A stretch of DNA of 64,000 nt from Porticoccus sp041581635 (GTDB taxonomy: Bacteria; Pseudomonadota; Gammaproteobacteria; Pseudomonadales; Porticoccaceae). Numbering within the stretch: the first letter of the stretch is position 1; each line of letters begins with the position of its first letter. Where the stretch lies: assembly GCA_041581635.1 (NCBI GenBank), contig JBFICW010000002.1, forward strand, positions 82,505-146,504. Direction: 5' to 3'. The position numbers and the translations under genes were made by a program. The notes below the pieces were generated by a model. It saw only the letters and a program-made list of their open reading frames with translations. It was not told the origin of the DNA and searched no databases. Positions 34,858 through 43,940 of the stretch are shown here, one piece after another.

Positions 34858-36144
34858 CTACCAACGACGCTCAAGTCGCTTCCGTAGCACTACCGCCAAG
34901 GTATTCATTACTATCAGAAAGGCCAGCAAGACCATGATGGCTGCCGAGGTTTTCTCTACAAAAGCTCTTTCCGGACTGTCGGCCCAAAGAAATATTTGTA
35001 CAGGTAAGACCGTAGATGGATCTGTAAATCCACCCGGCACATCCACAATAAATGCCACCATACCAATCATCAGCAAGGGAGCAGTTTCTCCCAATGCTTG
35101 GGCCATACCAATGATGGCACCCGTTAACATTCCGGGCATTGCCAATGGCAATACGTGGTGCAGAACCACCTGCATCGGGGAGGCTCCCACACCGATGGCG
35201 GCATCGCGAATAGACGGGGGCACGGCCTTAATCGCTGCACGACTGGAAATAATAATCGTCGGCAAGGTCATTAGCGTTAACACTAAACCACCCACCAAGG
35301 GTACTGACCTGGGCACATGGAAAAAATTGATAAAAATGGCCAGTCCCAGTAATCCAAAAATAATGGACGGCACTGCGGCCAGGTTGTTGATATTAACTTC
35401 GATTAAATCAGTCCAGCGGTTGCGTGGTGCAAATTCTTCAAGATAAACCGCTGCTGCCACACCAATGGGAAAGGACAACATGATAGTAACGGCCAGGGTA
35501 AATAATGAGCCCATGGCGGCACCACGGATACCCGCCAGCTCGGGCTCACGAGAATCGCCCTGGGTAAAGAAGTTGCGGTTAAAGCGCATCTCCATATCAC
35601 CCGAGTCAACCAATTGAGTAACCCAGCCCTGTCGAGCATCACTCATCCGGCCAATAAACGCTCCGGCTTTACTACCGACGCTTTTGTAGTAGGTGTCGAT
35701 GTCATCGTCGGCCACTAACCACAGGGTTTCTGTCTGATTTAATAGTTCGGGGTTTGCCACGAGCCTGTCGCGCAACGTATACCCTGCACCATTACTGATC
35801 AAACCATACAAATCGCGCTTTGCCTTGCGACCAGTCACCTCGCTAAAACGTGCCTTAAGTGCCTGTTTAACAATGCCCTGGAAATCACCCAGTGCCACCT
35901 GCCGGGAGTCGCTGAGATCAGTGACCCCCAACACATTGGCATCATAAGTAATTTCAAGCTGAACATAGGTTTGCTGAAAAGCCCTGTAGCCCTTACTGAT
36001 AATGTCGCTAAATAACAACAACACACACAACAATCCAAAGGCGATCGCCATAGTGCCATACAGCCTAAAGCGCTTTTCTGCACGATAGCGTTTGGCCAGA
36101 CTGCGCTGAATCTGCTCTGTCCGAGATTGGTTGAGATCAGTCAT
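34858..36144 (-). CDS. pstA: Phosphate ABC transporter permease PstA (DUF3333 type)
   Basis: A 428-residue permease, much longer than the roughly 296 residues of E. coli PstA. After one transmembrane segment (about 29-48) comes a large extracytoplasmic insertion (about 50-195, DUF3333-like). The permease core begins near 205 with GAAMGSLFTLAVTIMLSFPI, and the ABC-contact loop is AAIGVGASPMQVVLHHVLPL (about 318-337). It pairs with PstC to form the phosphate channel. It overlaps pstC by eight bases. The long form is common in marine and pseudomonad gammaproteobacteria. Confidence 0.95.
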   Translation of the reverse strand: MTDLNQSRTEQIQRSLAKRYRAEKRFRLYGTMAIAFGLLCVLLLFSDIISKGYRAFQQTYVQLEITYDANVLGVTDLSDSRQVALGDFQGIVKQALKARFSEVTGRKAKRDLYGLISNGAGYTLRDRLVANPELLNQTETLWLVADDDIDTYYKSVGSKAGAFIGRMSDARQGWVTQLVDSGDMEMRFNRNFFTQGDSREPELAGIRGAAMGSLFTLAVTIMLSFPIGVAAAVYLEEFAPRNRWTDLIEVNINNLAAVPSIIFGLLGLAIFINFFHVPRSVPLVGGLVLTLMTLPTIIISSRAAIKAVPPSIRDAAIGVGASPMQVVLHHVLPLAMPGMLTGAIIGMAQALGETAPLLMIGMVAFIVDVPGGFTDPSTVLPVQIFLWADSPERAFVEKTSAAIMVLLAFLIVMNTLAVVLRKRLERRW

Positions 36145-37525
36145 ATTGTTCCCGATATTTCTTCACCACACTAAGGGCAATAAAGTTAAGTGCCAACGTG
36201 ACAACAAAAAGCATCAAGCCTAAAGCAAAGGCTGCAAGGGTTTTGGGGCTATCAAACTCTTGGTCACCCACCAACAACGTGACAATTTGCACAGTGACGG
36301 TGGTCACAGTTTCCAGTGGATTGGCCGTCAACTTTGCAGCCAGACCAGCCGCCATCACCACAATCATGGTTTCTCCTATTGCCCGGGAAACAGCCAATAA
36401 AACACCACCTACAATGCCGGGCAGCGCCGCTGGGAAAATCACCTGCTTAATCGTTTCCGAACGTGTCGCACCCAAACCTAATGAACCATCTCTCAGGCTC
36501 TGTGGCACCGCATTGATCACATCGTCAGCTAATGATGAAATGAAGGGGATAATCATTACGCCCATCACCAACCCAGCTGCGAGCGCACTCTCTGACGACA
36601 CTTCCAAACCGATGCTTTCACCGGTTTGGCGAAGAAAGGGGGCCACGGTCAGCGCGGCAAAAAAGCCATAAACCACAGTGGGGATACCCGCTAACACTTC
36701 CAGTGCTGGCTTGGCCAAGCCACGAACTCTTGGGCTGGCGTATTCCGCCAGATAAATGGCGGACATCAAGCCAACCGGCACGGCCACAAACATGGCAATA
36801 AAAGAAATAAGTAACGTGCCCACAAAGAGCGGGATGGCACCAAAGCTTCCAGAAGAACCCACCTGATCACTTCGAATGGCCATTTGCGGGCTCCATTCCG
36901 TACTGAACAGGAATTCACTCAAAGGCACCGCCTGGAAAAAGCGCAACGATTCAAACAGTACAGAAAGTAAAATGCCCAGGGTGGTAAAAATTGCCACGCA
37001 AGCACACGACAACAATATACCCCTGAATACCCGCTCCACCTGCTGTCGAGCTCGGAGTTTTGGTGAAACCTTTACCCAACCCCAACCCATACCCAGCACC
37101 GCTGTAGAAAGCACAGCCGCAGTGAGCAAGCTGCGCCCTATCTCCCGCAAGCGAGTTAGGGACTCCGCAGCGGAAACCAATGCCGCATCTGCTGTTTCTG
37201 CACTCAGTGCTCCGCTGGCAATATTTTCAATACTGTTTAGCAAGAGATTGTGTTCTGCATCAGAGGTTGGCTGCAAACTTTCGGGCAACCCACTGAGAAG
37301 CAATGAACTGATAATCGGTTCATCAAACATCAACCACAAAAATAACAATGCAATCGAAGGCAGGGCACACCAGATAACCGCCCGCATACCGTAGAAAAAG
37401 GGTAGTGAGTGCAAATGACGGATTCCACCCAGGGATTGCGCCATGGAAACGGAGCGTCCCCGAGCCATATAGTAGGCCGCGGCACTTAATATAAGCAGAA
37501 CGATGAGTATGTTGGCTGTTTGCAT
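36137..37525 (-). CDS. pstC: Phosphate ABC transporter permease PstC (long form)
   Basis: A 462-residue permease, against about 320 in E. coli. An N-terminal hydrophobic segment (1-18) and a second (48-68) frame an extra domain up to about residue 215 before the permease core, which starts PLFVGTLLISFIAMFVAVPV and holds the coupling loop SLGLGATRSETIKQVIFPAA (about 345-364). It follows pstS across 134 bp that contain three hairpins, and its stop overlaps the start of pstA by eight bases. With PstA it forms the membrane pore of the phosphate importer. Confidence 0.95.
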   Translation of the reverse strand: MQTANILIVLLILSAAAYYMARGRSVSMAQSLGGIRHLHSLPFFYGMRAVIWCALPSIALLFLWLMFDEPIISSLLLSGLPESLQPTSDAEHNLLLNSIENIASGALSAETADAALVSAAESLTRLREIGRSLLTAAVLSTAVLGMGWGWVKVSPKLRARQQVERVFRGILLSCACVAIFTTLGILLSVLFESLRFFQAVPLSEFLFSTEWSPQMAIRSDQVGSSGSFGAIPLFVGTLLISFIAMFVAVPVGLMSAIYLAEYASPRVRGLAKPALEVLAGIPTVVYGFFAALTVAPFLRQTGESIGLEVSSESALAAGLVMGVMIIPFISSLADDVINAVPQSLRDGSLGLGATRSETIKQVIFPAALPGIVGGVLLAVSRAIGETMIVVMAAGLAAKLTANPLETVTTVTVQIVTLLVGDQEFDSPKTLAAFALGLMLFVVTLALNFIALSVVKKYREQYD

Positions 37526-37573
37526 AACTGTTTCACTGGTCCAGTTTCTTCTACCCGGCTTGGTTTGCCTAAC

Positions 37574-37645
37574 CTTTCCCTGAAAATGGGAAAGCCTGGC
37601 AGTTGCCAGGCTTTGGTTTATAACGGTAAGTGGGGGAAACCGTTA
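37574..37645 (-). promoter_or_regulatory. Three hairpins between pstS and pstC
   Basis: Three stems lie between the pstS stop and pstC: TAACGGT/ACCGTTA (37621-37627 with 37639-37645), AAAGCCTGGC/GCCAGGCTTT around a 4-base loop (37591-37614), and CTTTCCC/GGGAAAG (37574-37594, sharing four bases with the previous). None ends in a T run on the minus strand. They look like mRNA-stabilising or attenuating structures that would keep pstS mRNA above pstCAB. Confidence 0.5.
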
Positions 37646-37659
37646 TGGTCGAAACGTAA

Positions 37660-38787
37660 TTACTTGAGCTCTTCACCTGTCATTGTCTTCTGGTTCTTAA
37701 TCGAAGCGGCGTACTGAGCACGAAGTTCTATTGGCATGGGGATCATACCCTTTTCACCCAAGTAACCATCTTCGCCCCAAGCTTTTTCACTGCTGAACTC
37801 AGACAAGTAGCCATCAATACCGGGCACGACACCAATGTGGGCCTTCTTAACATAGAAGAACAGTGGGCGGGAGATAGGGTAAGACTTATTGGCAATGGTA
37901 TCAAACTCAGGCTCGACGCCCTCAATGATTGAGCCCTGTACTTTATCACTGTTTTGATCCAGGAATGAAAAGCCGAAAATGCCCAATGCATTGGGGTTTG
38001 CCTCCAATTTCTGAACAATCAGATTGTCGTTCTCACCTGCCTCAATGTAGTGGCCATCTTCACGAATAGCGTGGGCAACCACTTTGAATACTTTTTTGCC
38101 TTTCGCGTTAAAGACACTCGCGGGGATGCCAAGTTTTGCCATCAGTGCTTTTATTTCATCGGCATCTTTTGAACCGCGAAGGGTTTTAAGATCGACAAAT
38201 TCCTTAGCACCACCCTCCATTGCCAGCTCAACGAATGCATCGCGAGTTCCAGAGGTAGGGGGTGGGCCAAGCACTTCAATTTTAGTGCCGGGCAACGCTG
38301 GGTTAACGTCTTTCCAGGTTTTGTAAGGGTTTTCAATCAGCTTGCCATCTGGGCCAGGAACCTGAGAGGCCAACGCGAGGAAGAGATCCTTGCGAGTCAA
38401 CTGCATAGGCTCTTTGGTTTTAGCGTTAGCCACAACAATGCCGTCATAACCGATTAACACCTCGACGACATCCGTTACCCCGTTTTTCTGGCACAGCTGA
38501 TATTCAGACGCTTTCATCCGGCGAGAAGCATTGGTGATATCGGGATGCTGGGTACCGACACCGGAGCAAAACAACTTCATACCACCACCAGAACCGGTTG
38601 ATTCAACTTTTGGGGTTGGGTTGCCCGTTGACTTACCAAAGCGCTCTGCTACTACAGTAGCAAATGGATAAACTGTTGAAGAACCTACAATACTTACATA
38701 GTCGCGAGCAGCAGCTAATACAGTGCCGCTTGCTACAGTCAGCGCCATAGCAGCGCCAGCAATTGCTAATTTATGAGTCTTTTTCAC
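37660..38787 (-). CDS. pstS: Phosphate-binding protein PstS
   Basis: A 375-residue periplasmic binding protein. The GTG at 38787, after GGAGG, is chosen since it gives a proper signal peptide (KKTHKLAIAGAAMALT, cleaved after VLAA-A near residue 26); the frame is open further up but those residues are not signal-like. The phosphate-binding loops are visible: IVGSSTVYPFATVVAER (about 33-49), ESTGSGGGMKLFCSGV (about 60-75) and PPTSGTRDAFVE (about 180). It delivers phosphate to PstCA. It is transcribed from a PHO-box promoter that it shares, back to back, with the TRAP genes. Confidence 0.95.
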   Translation of the reverse strand: MKKTHKLAIAGAAMALTVASGTVLAAARDYVSIVGSSTVYPFATVVAERFGKSTGNPTPKVESTGSGGGMKLFCSGVGTQHPDITNASRRMKASEYQLCQKNGVTDVVEVLIGYDGIVVANAKTKEPMQLTRKDLFLALASQVPGPDGKLIENPYKTWKDVNPALPGTKIEVLGPPPTSGTRDAFVELAMEGGAKEFVDLKTLRGSKDADEIKALMAKLGIPASVFNAKGKKVFKVVAHAIREDGHYIEAGENDNLIVQKLEANPNALGIFGFSFLDQNSDKVQGSIIEGVEPEFDTIANKSYPISRPLFFYVKKAHIGVVPGIDGYLSEFSSEKAWGEDGYLGEKGMIPMPIELRAQYAASIKNQKTMTGEELK

Positions 38788-38847
38788 GTTTGCCTCCAGG
38801 GCCTTGTCGTTAATCATCGAACGACATCTTAGTTTTCGATGATGACA

Positions 38848-38881
38848 ACTATATGAACGCTCTGTGACAGTAATATGACAA
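38848..38881 (-). promoter_or_regulatory. PHO box and -10 of the pst operon
   Basis: On the minus strand TTGTCAT-ATTA-CTGTCAC (38881 to 38864) is a near-perfect PHO box. TATAGT (38853-38848) follows exactly 10 bp further, which is the PhoB promoter architecture with the box replacing the -35. The distance to the pstS GTG is about 60 bp. Confidence 0.9.
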
Positions 38882-38939
38882 AAGCAACAGACTTGGCGAT
38901 TCCCCAAAGAACCCTTAATGGCAAGAGGCAGGTGGCTAT

Positions 38940-39569
38940 ATGAGCCATCCCCGTATTGAACGTATAATAAGCAGCCCTTTTATCAAAAAAATAAGAAAAC
39001 TGCCCGTGACTTACCGTACTTTTACACGCACCCTGGATCAGCTAGCCCGAGGCATTGATTGGTTTACTGAATGGACGGGGCAAATTATTGCCTGGTTGAC
39101 TCTGGCAATGATGGCGGTGACCTGTACCGTAGTAGTAATGCGCTACTTTCTTGAAACCGGATCCATTGCGTTGCAGGAATCTGTGACCTACATGCACGCA
39201 CTGGTTTTTCTTCTCGGTGCGGCCTATACCCTGAAGCGAGGAGGGCATGTACGGGTAGATATTCTCTACCAAAAACTTACCCCTCGCAGTCAGGCATTGA
39301 TAGATGCTGTTGGCGCACTGCTATTCCTTATTCCGGTCAGTCTTCTTATTCTTATTTTCAGCTGGGATTACGTCCTGAATAGCTGGGCGGTCAGTGAAAC
39401 TTCCAAAGAGACCCAGGGGTTACCCTGGGTTTATCTGCTAAAAACACTGTTGTTGATTATGCCTGTGACAATGCTGCTACAAGGTGTGGCAGAAATTATC
39501 AAAAACCTGCTGTTCTTTTTTAGGCTCGGCGGTGAACACACCGGCGAACAGCAAGAGGGGATACTCTGA
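38940..39569 (+). CDS. TRAP transporter small membrane subunit (DctQ-like)
   Basis: A 209-residue membrane protein with four hydrophobic segments (about 49-70, 85-103, 123-145 and 167-188). It has the DctQ pattern RYFLETGSIALQESVTYMHA followed by LLGAAYTLKRGGHVRVDILY. The roughly 45-residue basic N-terminus is longer than usual. It partners the large permease encoded next (the stop and start codons share one base). TRAP systems import organic acids using a sodium gradient and an extracytoplasmic binding protein, but no such binding-protein gene is nearby. It is divergent from pstS over 152 bp. Confidence 0.9.
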   Translation: MSHPRIERIISSPFIKKIRKLPVTYRTFTRTLDQLARGIDWFTEWTGQIIAWLTLAMMAVTCTVVVMRYFLETGSIALQESVTYMHALVFLLGAAYTLKRGGHVRVDILYQKLTPRSQALIDAVGALLFLIPVSLLILIFSWDYVLNSWAVSETSKETQGLPWVYLLKTLLLIMPVTMLLQGVAEIIKNLLFFFRLGGEHTGEQQEGIL

Positions 39570-40939
39570 TGGTTGAATATATTCCCTTGCTAATGTTTGT
39601 CGTGGTCTGCCTAGTACTGATGGCCGGTTACCCCGTAGCATTTTCACTGGCAGGCACCGCATTATTGTTTGCTCTGGTGGGCAACATGACAGGCCATTTT
39701 GACATGGCGTTTCTTCATGCCTTACCCAATCGGCTCTACGGCACCATCGATAACACCACTTTAATTGCAGTACCTTTATTTGTCCTGATGGGGGTGATGC
39801 TGGAAAAGTCCAAACTGGCTGAAGATTTACTCGACAGCATGTCGTTGCTGTTTGGCAAATTTAAAGGGGGCTTGGGTATATCCGTTGTGGTTGTAGGCAT
39901 GTTGCTGGCGGCCAGCACTGGTATCGTCGGCGCCACTGTAGTAACCATGGGGTTGATGTCACTTCCAACCATGCTGAAACGCGGCTATTCGCCCTCACTG
40001 GCTACCGGTTCAATTTGTGCCACCGGCACGCTGGGACAAATTATTCCACCCTCGATTGCACTGGTATTACTGGGAGACATTCTCTCCAGCGCCTATCAAC
40101 AGGCCCAGCTATCGATGGGTATTTTTACCCCCAAGACCATGTCCATTGGCGATTTGTTTGTTGGGGCTATTATTCCCGGCTTATTGTTGGTGGTGATGTA
40201 TATCGGCTATTTAGTCATCATTTCTCGTCTTAAACCCGAAAGTGCCCCCGTTGCTGAGCCCGACAGTGAGAACACCCTAAGCACCCTTCGATTAGTTCAA
40301 AGTCTATTGCCACCCGTGATATTAATCGTCGCTGTTCTGGGATCAATTCTCACCGGTATTGCGACACCGACCGAAGCGGCTGGAGTAGGGGCACTTGGTG
40401 CTACGTTGCTGGCCCTGTCACGCGGCCAGCTCTCGGTGGAACGACTGAGGGATGTGGCTCGCTCTACGACAGAAGTAACCTCTATGGTGTTTCTCATTCT
40501 TATCGGTGCGGCTGTGTTTTCACTCGTATTCCGTGGTTTTGGGGGAGAAACGTTAGTTGAGGAGTTGTTTCGTGACATGCCAGGAGGCGTCATTACTGCC
40601 ACCCTTGTGGTCATGGTGGTCATTTTTCTACTTGGGTTTATTCTCGATTTTATTGAAATCACCTTTGTCGTGGTGCCAATCGTCGGCCCCGTATTGCTCG
40701 CCATGGGATTAGACCCCATCTGGCTAGGCATCATGATTGCTATCAACCTACAAACCTCTTTTTTGACCCCGCCCTTTGGCTTCGCACTGTTTTATTTAAG
40801 GGGTGTAGCACCGGATAGCGTTCGAACGGGTGATATATACCGCGGTGTGATCCCCTTTATTGGTATCCAGGTCGTATTGATGTTGATGCTGACTCTCTGT
40901 CCATCGCTTGCTACCTGGCTACCCTCTATAATTTCCTAA
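39569..40939 (+). CDS. TRAP transporter large permease (DctM-like)
   Basis: A 456-residue permease with about twelve membrane segments. Family features include AASTGIVGATVVTMGLMSLP (about 112-131), SGSIC-like ATGSICATGTLGQIIPPSIA (about 144-163), and FILDFIEITFVVVPIVGPVL with the terminal LQTSFLTPPFGFALFYLRGV (about 393-412). These are the conserved sodium- and substrate-site regions of the DctM superfamily. It starts within the stop codon of the small subunit (TGATG). No periplasmic binding protein is encoded adjacently; the substrate is unknown. Confidence 0.93.
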   Translation: MVEYIPLLMFVVVCLVLMAGYPVAFSLAGTALLFALVGNMTGHFDMAFLHALPNRLYGTIDNTTLIAVPLFVLMGVMLEKSKLAEDLLDSMSLLFGKFKGGLGISVVVVGMLLAASTGIVGATVVTMGLMSLPTMLKRGYSPSLATGSICATGTLGQIIPPSIALVLLGDILSSAYQQAQLSMGIFTPKTMSIGDLFVGAIIPGLLLVVMYIGYLVIISRLKPESAPVAEPDSENTLSTLRLVQSLLPPVILIVAVLGSILTGIATPTEAAGVGALGATLLALSRGQLSVERLRDVARSTTEVTSMVFLILIGAAVFSLVFRGFGGETLVEELFRDMPGGVITATLVVMVVIFLLGFILDFIEITFVVVPIVGPVLLAMGLDPIWLGIMIAINLQTSFLTPPFGFALFYLRGVAPDSVRTGDIYRGVIPFIGIQVVLMLMLTLCPSLATWLPSIIS

Positions 40940-40978
40940 GCAAAAAACTGCTATTAAAATAATCGTAAGGAACCATTC

Positions 40979-41389
40979 ATGATTGCCATCAATAAACCGC
41001 CGCAGCCTAGAGGTGACCTCACCCTACAAACCATCGCTATGCCAAAGGACACCAATGCCAATGGCGATATTTTTGGCGGCTGGATGCTGTCACAAATGGA
41101 TCTTGGCAGCGCCATCCTTGCACAGCGTATTGCAAAAGGGCGCGTCGCCACTGTAGCCATCAGCGAAATGGCCTTTCTTCGGTCTGTACCCGTAGGTGCG
41201 ATTGTCAGCTGTTACTGCGAGCTGATAGAGGTTGGCAGTAGCTCAATGACGATCAATGTGGAAGTCTGGATCAATATCGAGTCTACTAACAAGCCCGCCA
41301 AGGTAACCGAAGGGCAGTTTGTGTTCGTCGCAATTGATAACAAGGGAAACACTAGGAAAGTACCCCTACAGACAGAAACCTCCTCATAA
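40979..41389 (+). CDS. Acyl-CoA thioesterase, YciA-like hotdog fold
   Basis: A 136-residue hotdog thioesterase. The core is TLQTIAMPKDTNANGDIFGG (about 15-34) with the catalytic Asn/Asp region NANGDIFGGWMLSQMD, then VATVAISEMAFLRSVPVGAI (about 56-75) and GQFVFVAIDNKG near the end. YciA proteins hydrolyse a wide range of short to long acyl-CoAs in the cytoplasm. TAAGGA precedes the ATG. It follows the TRAP permease by 39 bp and may be co-transcribed, but no functional link is obvious. Confidence 0.9.
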   Translation: MIAINKPPQPRGDLTLQTIAMPKDTNANGDIFGGWMLSQMDLGSAILAQRIAKGRVATVAISEMAFLRSVPVGAIVSCYCELIEVGSSSMTINVEVWINIESTNKPAKVTEGQFVFVAIDNKGNTRKVPLQTETSS

Positions 41390-41474
41390 CAGCATCAATA
41401 AAGTATCAGAAAATTTACTATTAGCAGGTGCGCTGATCAAAAATAAGCGCCATATTTAATCAGGAGATTGCCTT

Positions 41475-42935
41475 ATGTCTAGGTGGATAGAGCAATATGA
41501 AACCCATGCTTTTCAAGGCACATGGTCTAACTTAAAAAATAATCTTGAAGAATCGACCGTTGATGATGAAACCGCGCTTTCTGCTGTCAAGGAATTAGCC
41601 CGGCTAAAAAAAGTCATTTCATTTCTTGATGAGCTGCTTAATTGCCTAGACCCCGAACTCGTGCCAATGAACACATGGGATAGCTTTAACTCAAAGGCGT
41701 CCCATTGCTCTCACGAAATTACGAATTACAACACGAATAAAAATATTGCCCGTATTTCACAGGCAAATGAACATGCCGATAGCCTTCTGGCTTATATTCG
41801 CCCTTATATGGTTGTACCCGGAGAAGCTGGCCGTGCGTTACAGGCTTCTGTCGCAAAATACGCCATGACAATTGATAGCTATAGTAATAGCTTTAGTGAT
41901 AAATCAAATAGGCTGTTGCACGAAATTAATGATTATAAGATCAAAAGTGAGACTGTGTTTTCTCTGATCACCGCTACTAAAAAAGCCATAGATGGCTTTA
42001 AAAATGAATTGTTTGGCACCAACGATAAACCTGGTGGTACTGTAGAAATTATCAATAACTTGGTAAAAGATTTTGGTCGTCAATATCGCGAAATCAACGA
42101 CTACTACAAAGAAACATTAATTAGCGATGAAAATACCATTTCGACAAAACAATCTATTACTGAAGCTGCCGCCGTTATTGCTGGTGAAAAACAAAAAATT
42201 TATTCAATTTTAGATGACATAACAACGTCCGTCAGTGATCTTGAAGAATTTCATACACAGGTGTTTGGCGACCAATCAGATAAAAATAATACTAATCTCG
42301 CATTGACGGATGAGCTTGATACGCTAATAAAAAAATTAAAGGAATTTGAAACAGAACAGCATGATAAGTACAAGGCCCTCAATGCTGAAATCGAAGAATT
42401 ACTAGAGGGTGCAACAAATGTCGGCCTTGCTTCAGCATACTGTGAAATGAAAACGTCATTTAATGAACCCATCAAAAATTTTGGGAAACTATTTTATTTA
42501 TCTGTAGGGTTGCTGGTCGCAATATCCACTGTTCTTTCCATGGACACTATCGGCGGTGACAGCCTTATTTCTTTTGTAACACTATCTGACTGGAATGATG
42601 TTTTAAGGAGCTTGGTTTATAAAGCACCATTCTACATTCCTATTTTATGGTTAGCTTTTTACGCCACGAAAAGACGTAGTGAATATCAACGATTACAACA
42701 AGAGTATGCCCACAAAGAAGCGCTGGCCAGATCATATAATAGTTACAAAAAACAAATAGAAGAATTAGGTGACACTGATAAGGCCATGCAAAAAAGATTT
42801 ATTATGAGAATGATAGACGTCATTTCACGCAATTCATCCCAAACTCTAGAATCAAAACGTTCTAATAATCCAAAGCGTTCTGTTGGTATTAAAAATACTA
42901 CGAAGGCACCGGCCAAACTGAACAAGGCCTTGTAA
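41475..42935 (+). CDS. Unrecognised coiled-coil protein with two membrane segments
   Basis: A 486-residue protein that I cannot assign to a characterised family. Residues 1 to about 330 are mostly charged, helical and coiled-coil-prone, with two related segments: NELFGTNDKPGG (about 178) and TQVFGDQSDKNN (about 260). Next comes EELLEGATNVGLASAYCEMK (about 308-327), two hydrophobic segments (about 337-357 and 382-398), and a basic C-terminal tail. There is no signal peptide. A topology with both long ends in the cytoplasm is inferred. AGGAG precedes the ATG. Its base composition looks AT-richer than the genes to the left. Its stop overlaps the ychJ start as TAATG. Confidence 0.75.
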   Translation: MSRWIEQYETHAFQGTWSNLKNNLEESTVDDETALSAVKELARLKKVISFLDELLNCLDPELVPMNTWDSFNSKASHCSHEITNYNTNKNIARISQANEHADSLLAYIRPYMVVPGEAGRALQASVAKYAMTIDSYSNSFSDKSNRLLHEINDYKIKSETVFSLITATKKAIDGFKNELFGTNDKPGGTVEIINNLVKDFGRQYREINDYYKETLISDENTISTKQSITEAAAVIAGEKQKIYSILDDITTSVSDLEEFHTQVFGDQSDKNNTNLALTDELDTLIKKLKEFETEQHDKYKALNAEIEELLEGATNVGLASAYCEMKTSFNEPIKNFGKLFYLSVGLLVAISTVLSMDTIGGDSLISFVTLSDWNDVLRSLVYKAPFYIPILWLAFYATKRRSEYQRLQQEYAHKEALARSYNSYKKQIEELGDTDKAMQKRFIMRMIDVISRNSSQTLESKRSNNPKRSVGIKNTTKAPAKLNKAL

Positions 42936-43327
42936 TGTCGGATATGTGTATCTGTGGCCACAACAAATCTTTTGATAATTGCTGTGGTCGTTTTCTTACC
43001 GGAAATCAACTCGCCAAAACACCAGAACAACTTATGCGCTCCCGATATACTGCTTATGCACTGGGTGGGTATGGAGATTATTTATTAGCCACCTGGTTTT
43101 CAGCCACAGCTGTCGGGCTTACTGCAGAATCTCTGTCGACAAAAACCGTAGAGTGGTTGCAGCTAGAGGTGCTCTCCAGCCAGCAAAAGGGCGATAAAGC
43201 CACGGTAGAATTTAATGCCTGGTATCGTGAGCCAGACCAGTCAAATGTACGAGTCATGCATGAAATTTCTGTCTTTCAACGGGTTTCTGGTCGCTGGCTT
43301 TACATCGGTGGCGAGGTGACAAGCTAA
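42935..43327 (+). CDS. ychJ: YchJ/UPF0225 family SEC-C metal-binding protein
   Basis: A 130-residue protein of the YchJ family. The N-terminal SEC-C-like zinc site is CICGHNKSFDNCCG (Cys5, 7, 16, 17), then TPEQLMRSRYTAYALGGYGD (about 29-48), TVEWLQLEVL (about 74) and VRVMHEISVFQRVSGRWLYI. YchJ proteins have an NTF2-like fold and no defined role. Its start ATG uses the last base of the upstream coiled-coil gene's stop codon (TAATG), so it is translated by coupling or reinitiation with that gene. Confidence 0.9.
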   Translation: MSDMCICGHNKSFDNCCGRFLTGNQLAKTPEQLMRSRYTAYALGGYGDYLLATWFSATAVGLTAESLSTKTVEWLQLEVLSSQQKGDKATVEFNAWYREPDQSNVRVMHEISVFQRVSGRWLYIGGEVTS

Positions 43328-43441
43328 GTCCCTTTAGATAAAAAAGTCTGCTAATTAGCTTGTTGACCATACCGAACTATCAATTTACTCTGCTTAAAAT
43401 TTTGTTCCTACTTTAATGTAAACGCCCCCCAGAGATTATCT

Positions 43442-43918
43442 ATGTTAAAAATTATCTTTATCATCATTGCCATTGCCCTGATTGCATTCTTTGTGCAACG
43501 AACACTATCTAATAAAAAGATTGCTTCAGAAAATCGTTCAAAGGGTATGGAGTTTCTCGCTGAAAATAAAACCAAAGACGGCGTTCAAACTACTGCCTCT
43601 GGATTGCAATACTTGGTATTGAACAAAGGGACAGGCACAGAACACCCAGGCCCAACCGATCATGTAAAAGTTCATTACCACGGCACATTGATCAATGGCA
43701 CTGTATTCGACAGCTCGGTAGACCGTGGTGCGCCCATTGAGTTTGGACTACACCAAGTAATACCTGGATGGACCGAAGGCTTACAGTTGATGGTAGTTGG
43801 TGAAAAGGCTCGTTTATTTATTCCCGGAAATCTTGCCTATGGAAACCGTGGTATGGGGGCAATTGGGCCGGGCTCTACATTAATCTTTGATGTAGAGTTA
43901 CTTGGCATTAACGAATAG
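43442..43918 (+). CDS. Membrane-anchored FKBP-type peptidyl-prolyl isomerase
   Basis: A 158-residue protein with an N-terminal hydrophobic anchor (residues 3-17, no clear cleavage site), a short linker with the GMEFLAENKTKDGV segment typical of FkpA/Mip-like proteins, and a C-terminal FKBP domain (about 65-157). FKBP pocket residues are seen in VKVHYHGTLINGTVFDSSVD (about 80-99), VIPGWTEGLQLM (about 109), and IPGNLAYGNRG...IGPGSTLIFDVELL. It probably faces the periplasm and assists folding of exported proteins. It stands alone on the plus strand and ends at a hairpin shared with the convergent glutaredoxin gene. Confidence 0.9.
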   Translation: MLKIIFIIIAIALIAFFVQRTLSNKKIASENRSKGMEFLAENKTKDGVQTTASGLQYLVLNKGTGTEHPGPTDHVKVHYHGTLINGTVFDSSVDRGAPIEFGLHQVIPGWTEGLQLMVVGEKARLFIPGNLAYGNRGMGAIGPGSTLIFDVELLGINE

Positions 43919-43940
43919 TTTCTACGGTCGAACCAAAGAT

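Noticed and set aside
36198..36671. 157-codon open frame antisense to pstC
   Set aside because: No recognisable protein features; it lies opposite a well-supported permease.
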